A DNA stretch of 64,000 bases from Gracilaria domingensis (lineage: Eukaryota > Rhodophyta > Florideophyceae > Gracilariales > Gracilariaceae), in assembly GCA_022539475.1 (NCBI GenBank), contig VCMS01000023.1:186001-250000 (forward strand). Reading direction: 5' to 3'. Shown one piece after another: positions 31,282 through 41,865 of the stretch. The number at the start of each line of letters is the position of its first letter. Position 1 is the stretch's first letter. Position numbers and translations under genes: made by a program. The notes below the pieces were generated by a model, which was not told the DNA's origin, searched no databases, and was given only the letters and a program-made list of their open reading frames with translations.

Positions 31282-32051
31282 TTGAGTTGTGTGAATGAGG
31301 CGTAGTTAGGCTGGCGTACTAATTATATATTCTCAATGAAATGCCTCACACAAGCTGCAGGCAGGATCACTTCGAAAAGGCTGCAATGGAATGCACAGCC
31401 TCACTCAATCATGAGCGCGCAAGACACCAGTTCCGAGGAAGAAGAAAATGTTCACACAACCTTTTTGGAATAGGGCACTCACTCATAGAATGTATTCCAA
31501 GCAATGCTCCATCATCATTGGGTACATACTACGTTATCACGTGAAGCATTTGCCCGGTCCAATGCTTGACACACGAGCCTGACTCAGGCCCGACGGGAAG
31601 CTTGCGTTGTGGTGCATTTGTTTTGGTTCACATCCATATTTTTGAAGCATGAAAGAGAACGACGAAAACAAGTAAGGGCTTTCCACAACGCAGCAAAGCT
31701 TTTGCTGGGAGCTTTTGCGTTTGAAAATCTCGTATTGTATACTTTGGTAGAGTTACACTCAGTATCTTAAACAGATATCGTGGCTCTGTATGTGTGTGAA
31801 GAAAGGAATACCGATTCGCAGTCATCAATCCGATTTGATAGTGTACGGAATCCAAAGCAATTAGCAGTACACAGGTGCCCTTGGTATTATCTTGTACACA
31901 GCGCAGTGAGAGTGCCAAGCTGAACGAAGCGACTACTCAGTATCAAGGGTATGAGAAGCACATCTACCAACACTGCAGAGACCATGACTTTTCAGATGAC
32001 GAACGAACGAACGAGACTTTTACTTATGGTATTTGACCGGTCAAATGTGAA
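31282..32051. other. Intergenic, nothing recognised
   Basis: I see no gene or RNA in this stretch. A 96-codon minus frame at 31628-31918 shows no motif. The region separates the GT25 gene from the minus-strand coding-like stretch at 32052-32603. Confidence 0.4.
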
Positions 32052-32603
32052 TCAGGGTGAAGCAGCTACAACGCGCAGCGTGATTTTGTCCACAAAGTAG
32101 TATGTTCTGATGCCGAGGACATTTACCATCTCCGCTGACTTCAACCCTACCAGGGGTATTAAGGATACCGGATCTGCTGTCTTCTCCATCCTTTTGTATC
32201 GGGCCTCATAATTGACCTCCAGAGACTGCCGCTCCTCGGTTTCCGCCCCATCCTTCTTATTAGTAGTACTTGACGAAAAAGTATGAGAAAACGTACTTTT
32301 CCGATGCGACTACTTCCATGGGATTAGCTTCGCCGTGGTGATAGATCTCTATTGTATTGCAGAACTGACGAGCGTCAAACGCTTTGATACTCTCGCAGTT
32401 CCTTCAGCTTGTGTCAGTGTGAGTCTATCTGTTTCAATCACCAGGGAAATCAAGTTTACAAGTGTAGCAGATGCAAAACGCTCACAGGGATTTAAAAGCA
32501 TGTTTGTACCACTGTGTCTGCATCCATGTGATGTGTAGAAAGCGAACCCGTTTTGACAACCATCTTGATCAGGAACGAGCAGAATTGTGCTGGTGCTGCG
32601 AAG
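32052..32603 (-). other. Coding-like stretch, unrecognised, exon structure unresolved
   Basis: On the minus strand two stop-bounded frames follow each other. The first is 32603-32352 (84 codons, with segments such as FASATLVNLISLVIETDRLT). The second is 32309-32052 (85 codons ending at TGA, with QSLEVNYEARYKRMEKTADP and VSLIPLVGLKSAEMVNVLG and RTYYFVDKITLRVVAASP). A third short frame between them reads ESIKAFDARQFCNTIEIYHH. The compositions look like protein rather than noise, and the order suggests exons of one spliced gene or a decayed gene. I could not find GT-AG junctions that I trust. It lies just downstream of the S4 gene on the same strand and could even be an alternative 3' part of it. 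Family unknown. Confidence 0.35.
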
Positions 32604-32638
32604 TTAACTGAAGCGAAGCCATGAGAGGCATGAAGCGA

Positions 32639-33178
32639 TTATTTACCACCGAGGTACCTTCTTCTCGAATAAAAGCCTCCGTCAATACGGCGAGTGAACT
32701 TCCTGTTCAGACCACCTTCCGGAATTGACGATCTGAAATCCTTCTGTGTCCTAGGCTCAAGTTCAGAGTCAGAGAATTGAACAGGTTCACCATCGTGCAC
32801 AGTTCCGTAATCTGTGCCACTAATCCATAACAAATCTTGGAATATATCAATACGCGTCTTATGCTCTCTGATCGTGTTTCCATTCACGCGTACACGACCA
32901 CTTCGAATAAGTAGTTCACATGTCTCAGACGAAGCCACGTTTAGTTTCATGAGCGCTTTCAGGAGACTCATTTTATGTTTCACCAGGGGAAAAGGTCGTT
33001 CAGAAAAAGAAGGGTTTCGCGGTGCATCTCGTTCTGCAAAACGATTGCCCTCTCGATACGAATCAAGTGATCTGGAAACAGTAACCGTGCGTGATTGTTG
33101 GCGTTTGGGAGTTCTCTGACACAAAGAGCGATTTGAGCGCTGAAATGCTGGAAGGGGAGCTCGCACAAACGCTTCCAT
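32639..33178 (-). CDS. S4-domain RNA-binding protein, probably organellar
   Basis: This 179-residue intronless gene carries one S4 RNA-binding domain at about residues 73-118: LLKALMKLNVASSETCELLI, then RSGRVRVNGNTIREHKTRID, the pattern seen in the N-terminus of RsuA/RluB pseudouridine synthases and in plastid YbcJ-like proteins. No synthase catalytic domain follows. The first 65 residues are rich in Arg, Ser and Pro with few acids, which suggests a plastid or mitochondrial transit peptide (inference). The C-terminus is basic (RKFTRRIDGGFYSRRR). The final codons contain a GGTAAAT that could be a weak splice donor, so the annotated stop is not certain. Confidence 0.72.
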   Translation of the reverse strand: MEAFVRAPLPAFQRSNRSLCQRTPKRQQSRTVTVSRSLDSYREGNRFAERDAPRNPSFSERPFPLVKHKMSLLKALMKLNVASSETCELLIRSGRVRVNGNTIREHKTRIDIFQDLLWISGTDYGTVHDGEPVQFSDSELEPRTQKDFRSSIPEGGLNRKFTRRIDGGFYSRRRYLGGK

Positions 33179-33860
33179 TTCGCTTGAAGATGGGTGTTGT
33201 GGTACGGTACACTGCCTGTCCTTGCGTGTTGATTCTGCCAGAGTACGACTTATTGACGACGAGTCAAGACTGTTACTTCGAAAGGAATAACTGCAGAGCT
33301 CTATGGTGGCTTGACTCTGGCTGAATAGAGGGCGAGAACGATGGTCGAGAATCTAAGACTCAAGAGATATTACTCTCTGCGCTGAAGCGCACGGAGCTCA
33401 CGATGATTGGGTTGTGGTGAGATATCATACAAGACCGAGCTCGATAAACCTACCCTTGTTACAGGAGAACGTCTTCGAAACAGTGCCACGTGTTTTTTCG
33501 CCTGCCAGAAAATAATTCTTGTTGAGGGCCAGAAATACAATTATTTGTCCACATATCTTAGATCAAAACTCAAAAGTTAACCGTTGTTGCATGTAATACA
33601 TGCACATTATGCTAGAGCTGGATCAACGTCGCCCGCCCCCCAACTTACCGGACTTGATCCATCTTTGAGCGCACCATTGTGTAGCTGAAGTGAAATGCAC
33701 TGCTCCACAACTGCGTGTAGGATAAGGCAAAGCATTCTGTTTCGCTTTTCTGCTGCTCACCGAGGGGAACAGCTTGGATAATCTTGGGTCTGTTTTGTAA
33801 TTTCAAGCATCTATTTCCAGCTTGTTAAGAGACGCCAGGAAAGCACGGGGCAAACCATCC
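33179..33860. other. Divergent upstream region of the S4 and RPA190 genes
   Basis: About 680 bp separate two divergently transcribed genes. No gene is seen. It presumably contains both promoters, but I cannot point to defined elements. Confidence 0.45.
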
Positions 33861-36800
33861 ATGGATGAGAATACTAGATGCCTGCGTTCCTTGGATGTGA
33901 GCCATGCTGTCCGCAAGTTCACATTTCGGTTCTATTCAGAAGAAGAGGTGTTGAAATTAAGCGTCCGCCGAATAACTTCTGCCATATCGTTCGATGAGCT
34001 TGGGCGCCCAGTTCCTTTCGGTTTATATGATCCAGTATTTGGACCAACTTCTTTTGAAGACGGTGCCTGTGTAACATGCGGCCTTACCTACGCATCATGC
34101 CCTGGTCACTTTGGTCATATTGAATTACCGATTGCTTTCCCAAACCCTCTCTCAGCAGCTCTCATTCTAAAGCTTCTTCGATCCTCTTGTTGGAATTGCC
34201 ACTGTCTTTGTCTTTCTGAATCTGATCTTTGTCTTTACTATGCAACGCTTCTATTCGAAGACGCCGATTCGCCGCAGTGTGGCTTTGCAGTGGATGCGTA
34301 TCGAACCTTGCGGAAGAAGGTTTCGTCCAAAGGTACCACGCTGGAGCCAAGTGGAGCTGAAGCAATGGAAGTGGAACCCGGTCCAAACCGTAACTCTGTT
34401 ATCAAGAACTGGTATGCTTTCTTAAACGCTATGCCACAACCAATTCCGCGATTTCTTCGAGGTATCAATATCCATGACACAGATTACGTGGAGCGCGCAA
34501 TGTTAGAATCTGCGAAAGACGCATGGAAACAAGCAAAGGATTCCGGAAGTCTTGCACGCCATCGCTCAAAAGGATGGAAAGCTGCCCAAGGAGCCATGTT
34601 AGCATCTTCCTCGAAGACCTCATGCACAATTTGTGGTCTAGATCCAGCCAAGATTAGAACAGGAGATCGTGGTCGTCTCTTTATCAAACACAGCGATTCA
34701 ATGCGTGATTTATTGCTCTCACCAGCTGATATCGAAAAGCAGATTAAGGCTTTGTGGGAAGCTCATTCGGAGCTCTTTGAACTGCTGTATGGTTTGCGGG
34801 GTAGAGAAGTCGGGTCGAATGAAAAAGCTGTTGGTCACGAGCGTCTTTTCGTTCGTCTTATTTTGGTCCCACCATCAAGGTTTCGTCCATCTGCTACGGT
34901 AGGTGACATGTCGTATGCCGCAGAGCACCCACAGAACATATTCTATCAACGAATTTTGACTCTCACGAAACGGATGATGGACGCGCAGAGCAACGGAACG
35001 AAAGGGAATGATGCCGCCGAAGATCCCGAGGAGTCGAACGCGTCGAAGAAGACGAACAAGAAGTCTGAGCTAACGAATACAGATCTTGTACAGGTACTCT
35101 GTCGCATGCAACAAACGTTGGGCGAACTTTACGACAATAGGGGGCTCGGGGCCGATAAAACTACTGGCATAAAGCAGCAGCTAGAAACGAAGCGAGGTCT
35201 ATTTCGTCAACACATGATGGGTAAACGCGTTGACTATAGCTGCAGGTCCGTAATTGGGCCAGATGTCTTCCTCGATACGAATGAGGTTGGTATACCTCTT
35301 AGTTTCGCCAAGCAACTGACAATTCCTGAACCCGTGATCCCGAGTAATCTGGAACGAATGAAGCGTGCTGTACTTAATGGCCCGGATGTATATCCTGGAG
35401 CCACAGCTGTAGAAGACTGGACAGCGAATGGAGAACGACGAGTAGTTAGACTGAATCGAGCAGCTCACGCGATGCGTCATTCACAAGCCAGTCTTCTTAT
35501 TCAAAATCAAATGCCTAATGGAACTAGCAAGAAACATGTGGCGTCGGCTTCGACGCTGAACCAGGCCAGCAGCACCACTGGTGGTGTTCGTGTTGGGAAC
35601 CAGATTCCGAAAGTAGTTCACAGGCACTTGAAAACTGGGGATGTGGTGCTTTTCAACCGGCAGCCTACACTTCACAGGGTCTCTATCATGGCTCACAGAG
35701 TGCGAATTCTTCCCGGTGATCGCACTATTAGATTCCATTATGCAAATTGTGGATCATACAATGCGGATTTCGATGGAGATGAGATGAACGTGCATATTCC
35801 ACAGGACTACTTGTCTCGAGCCGAGGCGGAAGAGCTTATGCTAAGCAACAGGCACTATATCGTTCCAACTTCCGGGGCACCTGTGCGAGGACTCATTCAG
35901 GATCATATTGCGTCGGCGACAATATTAAGCCGGAGAGATACGTTTCTAGATCGACAGACTTTTACACAGTTGCTATACGTCGCCACAGAAAGGATAATGC
36001 TGCGACCTGAAATGTATGGTAAAGCATACGAACTTCAGCCGCCTGCGATTTTGAAGCCACGACCCTTGTGGACTGGGAAGCAACTTATATCCGCTGTGCT
36101 TGCTGTGATTCGGAACAGGAGACCTGGTTTTAATCTCGAGGCTGGTGCCAAAGCGAAGGCAAACATTGTTGGAGAAGAAGAATCGAAAATCATTGTACGA
36201 GATGGCCAACTTCTACAAGGTATCGTCGACAAAAGTTCCCTTGGTGCTTCTACTTTCGGTATTGTTCACGCTATTCAAGAGACATATGGTTGTAGGGCAT
36301 CAGATGATTTCCTTAGCTCAATGAGTCGATTGTGTTTATATTTCCTTCGTTATCATGGACATACAACTGGTATTGGGGACCTTGTTCTAATGAAAAGCGG
36401 GGACATGCAGCGCCTGAGAATTTTGACAAGCTCGCTTGACAAGGTTGCTGTTGAAGCAACTAATTCAGTATATGAAGCAATGAACCAAGGTACGAGAATA
36501 AGCGAAAAACTTGCCAAGAGTGGTCCAGATGCGAGACAACTTGTTTCTGAGATGATACAGAAGGACGGTGTAGAAGCTGAGGATAGGCTTGATGCTGCTA
36601 TGAAGTCTTCCTTGAATCAGGTTTCTTCGAATGTTTTCAAAGCTTGCGTTCCGATTGCTCTATCAAAACCCTTTCCATGGAATGGGTTCGCCCTAATGAC
36701 TAACACTGGCGCAAAAGGGGGTCCAGTCAATGCGGCCCAGATTTCCTGTCTTTTGGGTCAAACCAGTTTGGAGGGGAAGCGAGTTCCAAGAATGGGAGGC

Positions 36801-38906
36801 AGTGGGGCCACTCTGCCTTGCTTCGAACCATATGACGCTTCACCGGTGGCGGGAGGGTTCATTGCAGGTCGATTTTTGACGGGTATTAGTCCTCAGGAAT
36901 TTTTCTTTCACGCAATGTCTGGTCGAGAAGGTCTTCTCGATACTTCCCTCAAGACAGCTAACTCTGGATATCTGCAGAGATGTCTAATAAAGCATCTTGA
37001 AGGAGTGCGAATACATTATGATGGCACTGTAAGGGACAGTGATAGATCTGTCTTGCAGTTCATTTACGGGGATGACGGGATTGACCCTTCAAAGTCGCTA
37101 TGGCTTACGAAAAGGGTTGAATGGCAGGTGTCGAATATCAAGAGTCTAGGATCAACAGAAATAGACGGAAGTGTGAATTCAAACAGTGAAACGACCTCCC
37201 ATCGTCAAGATGATACAGACGAAGGTAGCACCGTCTTGGAGAGTATATCACCTGGTGCGCTCAATCGACTCGGAGCGGTTTCTGACACATACTCCTCAGC
37301 AATTAAGAACGCTGAAGGAAAGTTTGGATCGCAACATGGCATCATTCGGAGATTCCTGGAGAAAAGATATCAACAAGGGGCAATCGAAGCTGGAGAAGCA
37401 GTCGGCATACTTGCAGCACAAGGAATTGGAGAGCCTTCAACTCAGATGACCTTAAATACATTTCATCATGCTGGGTCAAGTTCAGCTCATGTGACTCTCG
37501 GAATACCGCGTTTGCGCGAGCTGCTCATGACAGCATCTAGATACCCAAATACCCCAAGCATGACATTACCAGTTATGGGGCGGAACCCGGAACAGATATG
37601 CGAGAAACTGAGCAGAAAACTTCGACTGGTGAGACTGAGCGATTTGATGCTACAGATTGAGGTGCATGAGAAGTCCATCGACTTTCTGCCTGGGGTTACT
37701 CGATGGGCTTTGAGAACTGTTGACTTGAAGATGAAGTTTCCTTCGGAATCCGTCTACAAGGATCGACTTGGGTTTGGATTTGAAAGGGTTATGCAAGTTG
37801 TGGAGAAGAAGTACTTGCCAGGGTTGCATGATGCTTTTGAGAAGGAATTGCTGAAGATTTCAGAACGGAAAGGGATAGGCATGAGAACGGCGATAGGGTT
37901 TTATCTCAAGAACGCACAGAAACCTGCATCAGGGAATAAGACGAGTTCATCTACTGATGATCACGAAGATTTGGATGCGGGTGGTGGGGAGGATGAGGCC
38001 AACCATGAACAATCTGAAGAAGCGGCTATGCTTCAAGCCGAAGAGGAAGAGAATGCTATCGAATCCTCGTCTGATGAGGAGGACGACTCTAGTTCAAACA
38101 ATGATGAGGGATATGATGGAAACAAGGAAAAGCTGGAATCTTTGGAAGAAGGAGATGTAGAACCAGTTGCCCTTTCCGTCAAGCCCAAGAAAACTGTGAG
38201 GAAACGAAAAAAGGGAAAGGTACAGAAGCCAAAGGTGGTTATGTCTGATGACGATGAAGACCTAGTAGATTTCGGTTCACTGGGCTACGTGAACTCCTCT
38301 ATCAAAGGATTTGAGAGGAACACGGCTGAATTTCAATGGGTGTTTCCAATGGCATTGCTTGGTAAGCTCAATGTTTCGGCGCTTATGAAAGAAAAGGCTA
38401 TGAACGTTAGTCTCTCAGAAGTGGAGCGAATAAAGAGGTGTTTTGTCAACTCTGAGGATAACATGCATTGTGTGGTAACAGAAGGATCTAACATCTTGAA
38501 AGTGCATGAACTAGGAGCAAATCTTGTGGAATTCAACCGATTGGAAACGAATGACATGTATGGGATCTTGCAAGTTTATGGCGTAGAAGCACTGAGAGCT
38601 GCCTTGGTCAACGAGTTTACGAAAGTCTTTGATGCATACGGTATTCCAGTGAACATTCGACATCTTTCCCTGATAGCAGATTACATGACCGCGACAGGAG
38701 AGTATAGAGGATTCAATAGAAGAAGCATGTCAGACTCACCGGGAATGTTCCAGCGTGTCACTTTCGAGACAAGCATGAAGTTCCTCCAAGAAGCACTCTT
38801 GAATGGTGTTGAAGAATTCACAACCAACCCCAGCTCGGCTACTGCTTTAGGGCAGGTGTACGAAGGTGGCACTGGAGGGTTTCAGTTGCTTCACACAGTA
38901 AACTAA
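33861..38906 (+). CDS. RPA1: RNA polymerase I largest subunit (RPA190/POLR1A)
   Basis: This 1681-residue intronless gene encodes the catalytic largest subunit of RNA polymerase I, which makes the rRNA precursor in the nucleolus. The first ATG in frame is at 33861 (MDENTRCLRSLDVSHAVRKF); upstream codons open only from TTG. Visible parts are the clamp zinc site CVTCGLTYASCPGHFGH (about 70), LFNRQPTLHRVSIM (about 597) and the catalytic NADFDGDEMNVHIP (about 634). The trigger-loop region GILAAQGIGEPSTQMTLNTF lies near 1182. An acidic Asp/Glu/Ser insert at roughly 1365-1465 marks Pol I over Pol II or III, which also lacks a CTD repeat tail here. It converges on PRP17 with 50 bp between stops. Confidence 0.96.
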   Translation: MDENTRCLRSLDVSHAVRKFTFRFYSEEEVLKLSVRRITSAISFDELGRPVPFGLYDPVFGPTSFEDGACVTCGLTYASCPGHFGHIELPIAFPNPLSAALILKLLRSSCWNCHCLCLSESDLCLYYATLLFEDADSPQCGFAVDAYRTLRKKVSSKGTTLEPSGAEAMEVEPGPNRNSVIKNWYAFLNAMPQPIPRFLRGINIHDTDYVERAMLESAKDAWKQAKDSGSLARHRSKGWKAAQGAMLASSSKTSCTICGLDPAKIRTGDRGRLFIKHSDSMRDLLLSPADIEKQIKALWEAHSELFELLYGLRGREVGSNEKAVGHERLFVRLILVPPSRFRPSATVGDMSYAAEHPQNIFYQRILTLTKRMMDAQSNGTKGNDAAEDPEESNASKKTNKKSELTNTDLVQVLCRMQQTLGELYDNRGLGADKTTGIKQQLETKRGLFRQHMMGKRVDYSCRSVIGPDVFLDTNEVGIPLSFAKQLTIPEPVIPSNLERMKRAVLNGPDVYPGATAVEDWTANGERRVVRLNRAAHAMRHSQASLLIQNQMPNGTSKKHVASASTLNQASSTTGGVRVGNQIPKVVHRHLKTGDVVLFNRQPTLHRVSIMAHRVRILPGDRTIRFHYANCGSYNADFDGDEMNVHIPQDYLSRAEAEELMLSNRHYIVPTSGAPVRGLIQDHIASATILSRRDTFLDRQTFTQLLYVATERIMLRPEMYGKAYELQPPAILKPRPLWTGKQLISAVLAVIRNRRPGFNLEAGAKAKANIVGEEESKIIVRDGQLLQGIVDKSSLGASTFGIVHAIQETYGCRASDDFLSSMSRLCLYFLRYHGHTTGIGDLVLMKSGDMQRLRILTSSLDKVAVEATNSVYEAMNQGTRISEKLAKSGPDARQLVSEMIQKDGVEAEDRLDAAMKSSLNQVSSNVFKACVPIALSKPFPWNGFALMTNTGAKGGPVNAAQISCLLGQTSLEGKRVPRMGGSGATLPCFEPYDASPVAGGFIAGRFLTGISPQEFFFHAMSGREGLLDTSLKTANSGYLQRCLIKHLEGVRIHYDGTVRDSDRSVLQFIYGDDGIDPSKSLWLTKRVEWQVSNIKSLGSTEIDGSVNSNSETTSHRQDDTDEGSTVLESISPGALNRLGAVSDTYSSAIKNAEGKFGSQHGIIRRFLEKRYQQGAIEAGEAVGILAAQGIGEPSTQMTLNTFHHAGSSSAHVTLGIPRLRELLMTASRYPNTPSMTLPVMGRNPEQICEKLSRKLRLVRLSDLMLQIEVHEKSIDFLPGVTRWALRTVDLKMKFPSESVYKDRLGFGFERVMQVVEKKYLPGLHDAFEKELLKISERKGIGMRTAIGFYLKNAQKPASGNKTSSSTDDHEDLDAGGGEDEANHEQSEEAAMLQAEEEENAIESSSDEEDDSSSNNDEGYDGNKEKLESLEEGDVEPVALSVKPKKTVRKRKKGKVQKPKVVMSDDDEDLVDFGSLGYVNSSIKGFERNTAEFQWVFPMALLGKLNVSALMKEKAMNVSLSEVERIKRCFVNSEDNMHCVVTEGSNILKVHELGANLVEFNRLETNDMYGILQVYGVEALRAALVNEFTKVFDAYGIPVNIRHLSLIADYMTATGEYRGFNRRSMSDSPGMFQRVTFETSMKFLQEALLNGVEEFTTNPSSATALGQVYEGGTGGFQLLHTVN

Positions 38907-38956
38907 CAGTCTGCATTAACTAATACAGCTTTCGTACTAGCAAAGAGACGCGAATA

Positions 38957-40423
38957 CTAGTCCCAGAACATAACGTTACCATCCCAACCACATGACACAA
39001 CAAAAGAAGACTGTGTTGGATGCCAATCCACTGAACTACAACAGGGCTTCTTGTGCGCATCTACGGCGCGAAACAGGCGAGCGGTCTTCCAGTCCCAATA
39101 AAACAATCTTCCGAGACTATCGCCGCTGACGAGGAATCTTCCATCCGGAGACGTACTCATGCCGCATGCGTACCCAGCAACAAGATGACCACGAAAAATT
39201 CTCTTATCATTGCGCTTGAACCTCCCGCTCGTGGAAAAGAGACGAATCGTGTTATCCATGCTTTGACAAGCCATCCATTTTTGGTTTGGATGAACCATGG
39301 TCACGGGCATACTATGCGCGGACGGATCCGATATGTACTTGATGACTACCGGAACACCGTACTCCCACACTCTGAGAACCTTGTCATCGGCACTTGTCAC
39401 AAACCTACGACCGGAGTCTATGAAAGATATAGAATTGACGCGTCCCATGTGCTCGTCATAGGTCTGGATTACATTTGAAGCGTCTCGGACATCAATCTGT
39501 AATACTTTTTTATCTCCACATCCAACCAGAAATTGAGAAGGATCAGGCGGACAGAAACGTACACAAAGCGGGGCACCTTGTGTTTTAAAGGCTGAAAGAA
39601 CTTTACCCGACTCAACATCCCATAAAAGGACACTCTTGTCAAAAGCGGCAGTGAGAATGTGAGAACCAGAATGATTAAAAACTGCATCCCGAACGGCTTT
39701 GGAATGACCTACATAGCTTCGTGCGAGCTTTTTGGAGTTAGAGAGCCATACTTTGGCACTTCCATCATTTCCGGCTGATAAAACTAAATGACCGTGCCCA
39801 GGGCTGAAATGAACGACAGAAGCACCCCGAGGATGTGCACTTTGGCAGGCAACAACACGCTTTGGTATATAAGGGGTATACTGTTCCAAATCTGCAAACG
39901 TGCGACTGGTTGAAGACGGTGCATTCCATGTACGATTTTGATAGTCATTCGCGGATGACAAATGAAATTCTGATTTCGGGACCAGAACGGACGATGCGGA
40001 CGGTCGAGGTGGTTCAGAGCTCGTCGCTCGCGGTTTCTTCACGCTGGTCGTGCTTGCTTTGTCGGCAACGCTTGACTGATCGGGATTGGGCCGTGGCGGA
40101 GATCTGGGCCGCTTCTTAGGGGCTCCTTTAGTTTCAGGTAGCTCAAAGGACCGTTCTAGAGAAGAAAATTGACGTTCGTCGAACGCAATGGTCTCTATCA
40201 CTCCGGTGGGCACGGCGCGTTTCGCCGGCTTTGGTGAGTCTGGCGGTGTGTTTGACGCACTCTCTCCATCCGACGAATTGCGCGAGTAGGCGGTAAGCAT
40301 ATCCATTTCGCTCAGACAGCTGTGGCGAGCAAAAGGTTTGACAGTCTTCGAAGGGTGACTTGATCGAAAGCGACGAAAGGCCTTTTGGGCGGTGCCATCT
40401 TTGACGGAGCGTTTTGGACGCAT
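38957..40423 (-). CDS. CDC40: Pre-mRNA splicing factor PRP17/CDC40, WD40 repeats
   Basis: This is a 488-residue WD40 protein of the spliceosome, needed for the second splicing step. I use the ATG at 40423 (MRPKRSVKDGTAQKAF); the frame runs ten codons further from a GTG. The N-terminal 170 residues are Ser/Pro/Lys-rich and low in complexity. The family's linker YTPYIPKRVV precedes seven WD repeats, beginning VVHFSPGHGHLVLSAGNDGS. Signature blocks of PRP17 are visible: FVTSADDKVLRVWEYGVPVV, then KYISDPSAHSMPVTM, KWMACQSMDNTIRLFS and GHLVAGYACGMSTSPDGRF. It ends on the last repeat strand (WDGNVMFWD), as in orthologues. It is divergent from the EamA gene (about 290 bp). Confidence 0.94.
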   Translation of the reverse strand: MRPKRSVKDGTAQKAFRRFRSSHPSKTVKPFARHSCLSEMDMLTAYSRNSSDGESASNTPPDSPKPAKRAVPTGVIETIAFDERQFSSLERSFELPETKGAPKKRPRSPPRPNPDQSSVADKASTTSVKKPRATSSEPPRPSASSVLVPKSEFHLSSANDYQNRTWNAPSSTSRTFADLEQYTPYIPKRVVACQSAHPRGASVVHFSPGHGHLVLSAGNDGSAKVWLSNSKKLARSYVGHSKAVRDAVFNHSGSHILTAAFDKSVLLWDVESGKVLSAFKTQGAPLCVRFCPPDPSQFLVGCGDKKVLQIDVRDASNVIQTYDEHMGRVNSISFIDSGRRFVTSADDKVLRVWEYGVPVVIKYISDPSAHSMPVTMVHPNQKWMACQSMDNTIRLFSTSGRFKRNDKRIFRGHLVAGYACGMSTSPDGRFLVSGDSLGRLFYWDWKTARLFRAVDAHKKPCCSSVDWHPTQSSFVVSCGWDGNVMFWD

Positions 40424-40716
40424 GCGATATCCATGATCATTTTCATTTGACACGCGTCACGGCGCGTGCCAGCTGAGCAATCCTGACTCAGAATTCCTGA
40501 CAAGTTACTCAACTCCGCACAGCCGTTGATTACGGAGCGCTTGTCATAGCGCACGATACACATCTTCGCTGCAATCACGCACCGCCTCAGACGCCTCTGC
40601 CAGTCTGTTCGCAATGCTTTCCGCCCTTCTTCACCTCCCTCCCAGCTTATCCATCTCATCCTTTTCGCCGTTAGCCCCAATGTGAATTCCTGCTCGCTCT
40701 GTCCAGCGTCCGTGTT

Positions 40717-41865
40717 ATGCCTCCCGTTCCGCTTTGGCTGTCTGTCATGCACGACTCGCTCTCCACACGACGGCGCGGCACACCCGCTTTTTCGCAGCCG
40801 CTTCGCCTCTCCTTTCCGCGCTATCATGCCTTTGCGCTTTGTTCGACGTCAGTGGGGAGCGCGAGTTTTGGGCAGCGGTCTAAGTGTGTTGTTTGCACAT
40901 TGAAACCTCCTGAACATCCACCATCTTCGTCGCAAGTTAGCATATCGGCAAAGGGCTCTGATACGCCCATTTCTAATTCAGACTCTTCGCACTCTTCTTT
41001 TCAGCTTTCGCCTGTTTCTACGTTATTTGTTCTTAACTTCGTCACTGTGTTATGGGGAACTCAACACGCTGTTATCAAGAGCACGTTAGACGCACTTTCG
41101 CCGCAAGCATTGAACTTGTTACGCTTTTCGCTCGCAGCTCTTCTTGCGCTGCCTTCGTTACCAGCTCCTACAAAGGGGAATGAAAATGTGTACAAAGCAG
41201 GACTGGAGCTTTCTTTGTATTTGTTCCTCGGTTATGCCCTGCAGGCACAGAGTCTTCTGACAACCTCTGCCTCTCGTTCTGGTTTTCTGCTCTATCTTAA
41301 CGTCAAGTTTGTTCCGATTCTGGGCCGCTTTCTGTACGGGAGGAGCATATCTGCTCTGACATGGGCGAGCGCTGCCATGGCACTGACTGGTACGCTCTTG
41401 TTGACATGGGACGGCACCCCACCAAACGTGGGTGACTTGGGAAGTGTGGCCGCTGCTGTAGCAAGCGCATTGTTCATTTTGCGTTTAGAAAGTGCCGCGC
41501 AACTACCCGCTGCTTCTGTCAATTCTGTTGCTTTGCTGGGTGTGACAGCGCTATGTGGCATGTGGTGCTTGACAAGTCCCCCTTCGCAGCTCATACCTAG
41601 CAATAGTGCCGAAGTGGGTGCAATACTTTACCTTGGAGTCGTCACTACTGCTTTGAGCAACTATCTGCAAACAGTTGCCCAAAGATATATTAGTGCGGAA
41701 CGTGCTGCTGTTGTGTTCGCTTTGGACCCCGTTTATGGGGCCTTATTTGCAAGTGTATGGCTTGGTGAACGCATTGGGACTCAGGGTATTGTTGGTGCCG
41801 CTGTCATCGTTTTTGCTGCTATGGTCTCAAACTGGGAAGTCATTGCGAGGAAGAAACGAGGTTAA
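40717..41865 (+). CDS. EamA/DMT-superfamily transporter, likely plastid envelope
   Basis: This 382-residue intronless gene encodes a drug/metabolite-superfamily permease with two EamA domains (about ten hydrophobic segments between residues 105 and 375). Recognisable parts are LNFVTVLWGTQHAVIKSTLD and LLRFSLAALLALPSLPAP in the first repeat, and AVVFALDPVYGALFASVWLG at the end of the second, the usual EamA closing motif. The first 100 residues are rich in Ser, Pro and Arg and poor in acids, which suggests a plastid transit peptide. Algal and plant members with such leaders sit in the chloroplast envelope. Substrate unknown. It is divergent from PRP17. Confidence 0.85.
   Translation: MPPVPLWLSVMHDSLSTRRRGTPAFSQPLRLSFPRYHAFALCSTSVGSASFGQRSKCVVCTLKPPEHPPSSSQVSISAKGSDTPISNSDSSHSSFQLSPVSTLFVLNFVTVLWGTQHAVIKSTLDALSPQALNLLRFSLAALLALPSLPAPTKGNENVYKAGLELSLYLFLGYALQAQSLLTTSASRSGFLLYLNVKFVPILGRFLYGRSISALTWASAAMALTGTLLLTWDGTPPNVGDLGSVAAAVASALFILRLESAAQLPAASVNSVALLGVTALCGMWCLTSPPSQLIPSNSAEVGAILYLGVVTTALSNYLQTVAQRYISAERAAVVFALDPVYGALFASVWLGERIGTQGIVGAAVIVFAAMVSNWEVIARKKRG

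Noticed and set aside
32269-32296. A 28-nt GT-AG interval that would join two minus frames
   Set aside because: It is far shorter than the other introns here (79-193 nt) and lacks a pyrimidine tract of normal length, so I did not use it to build a gene.
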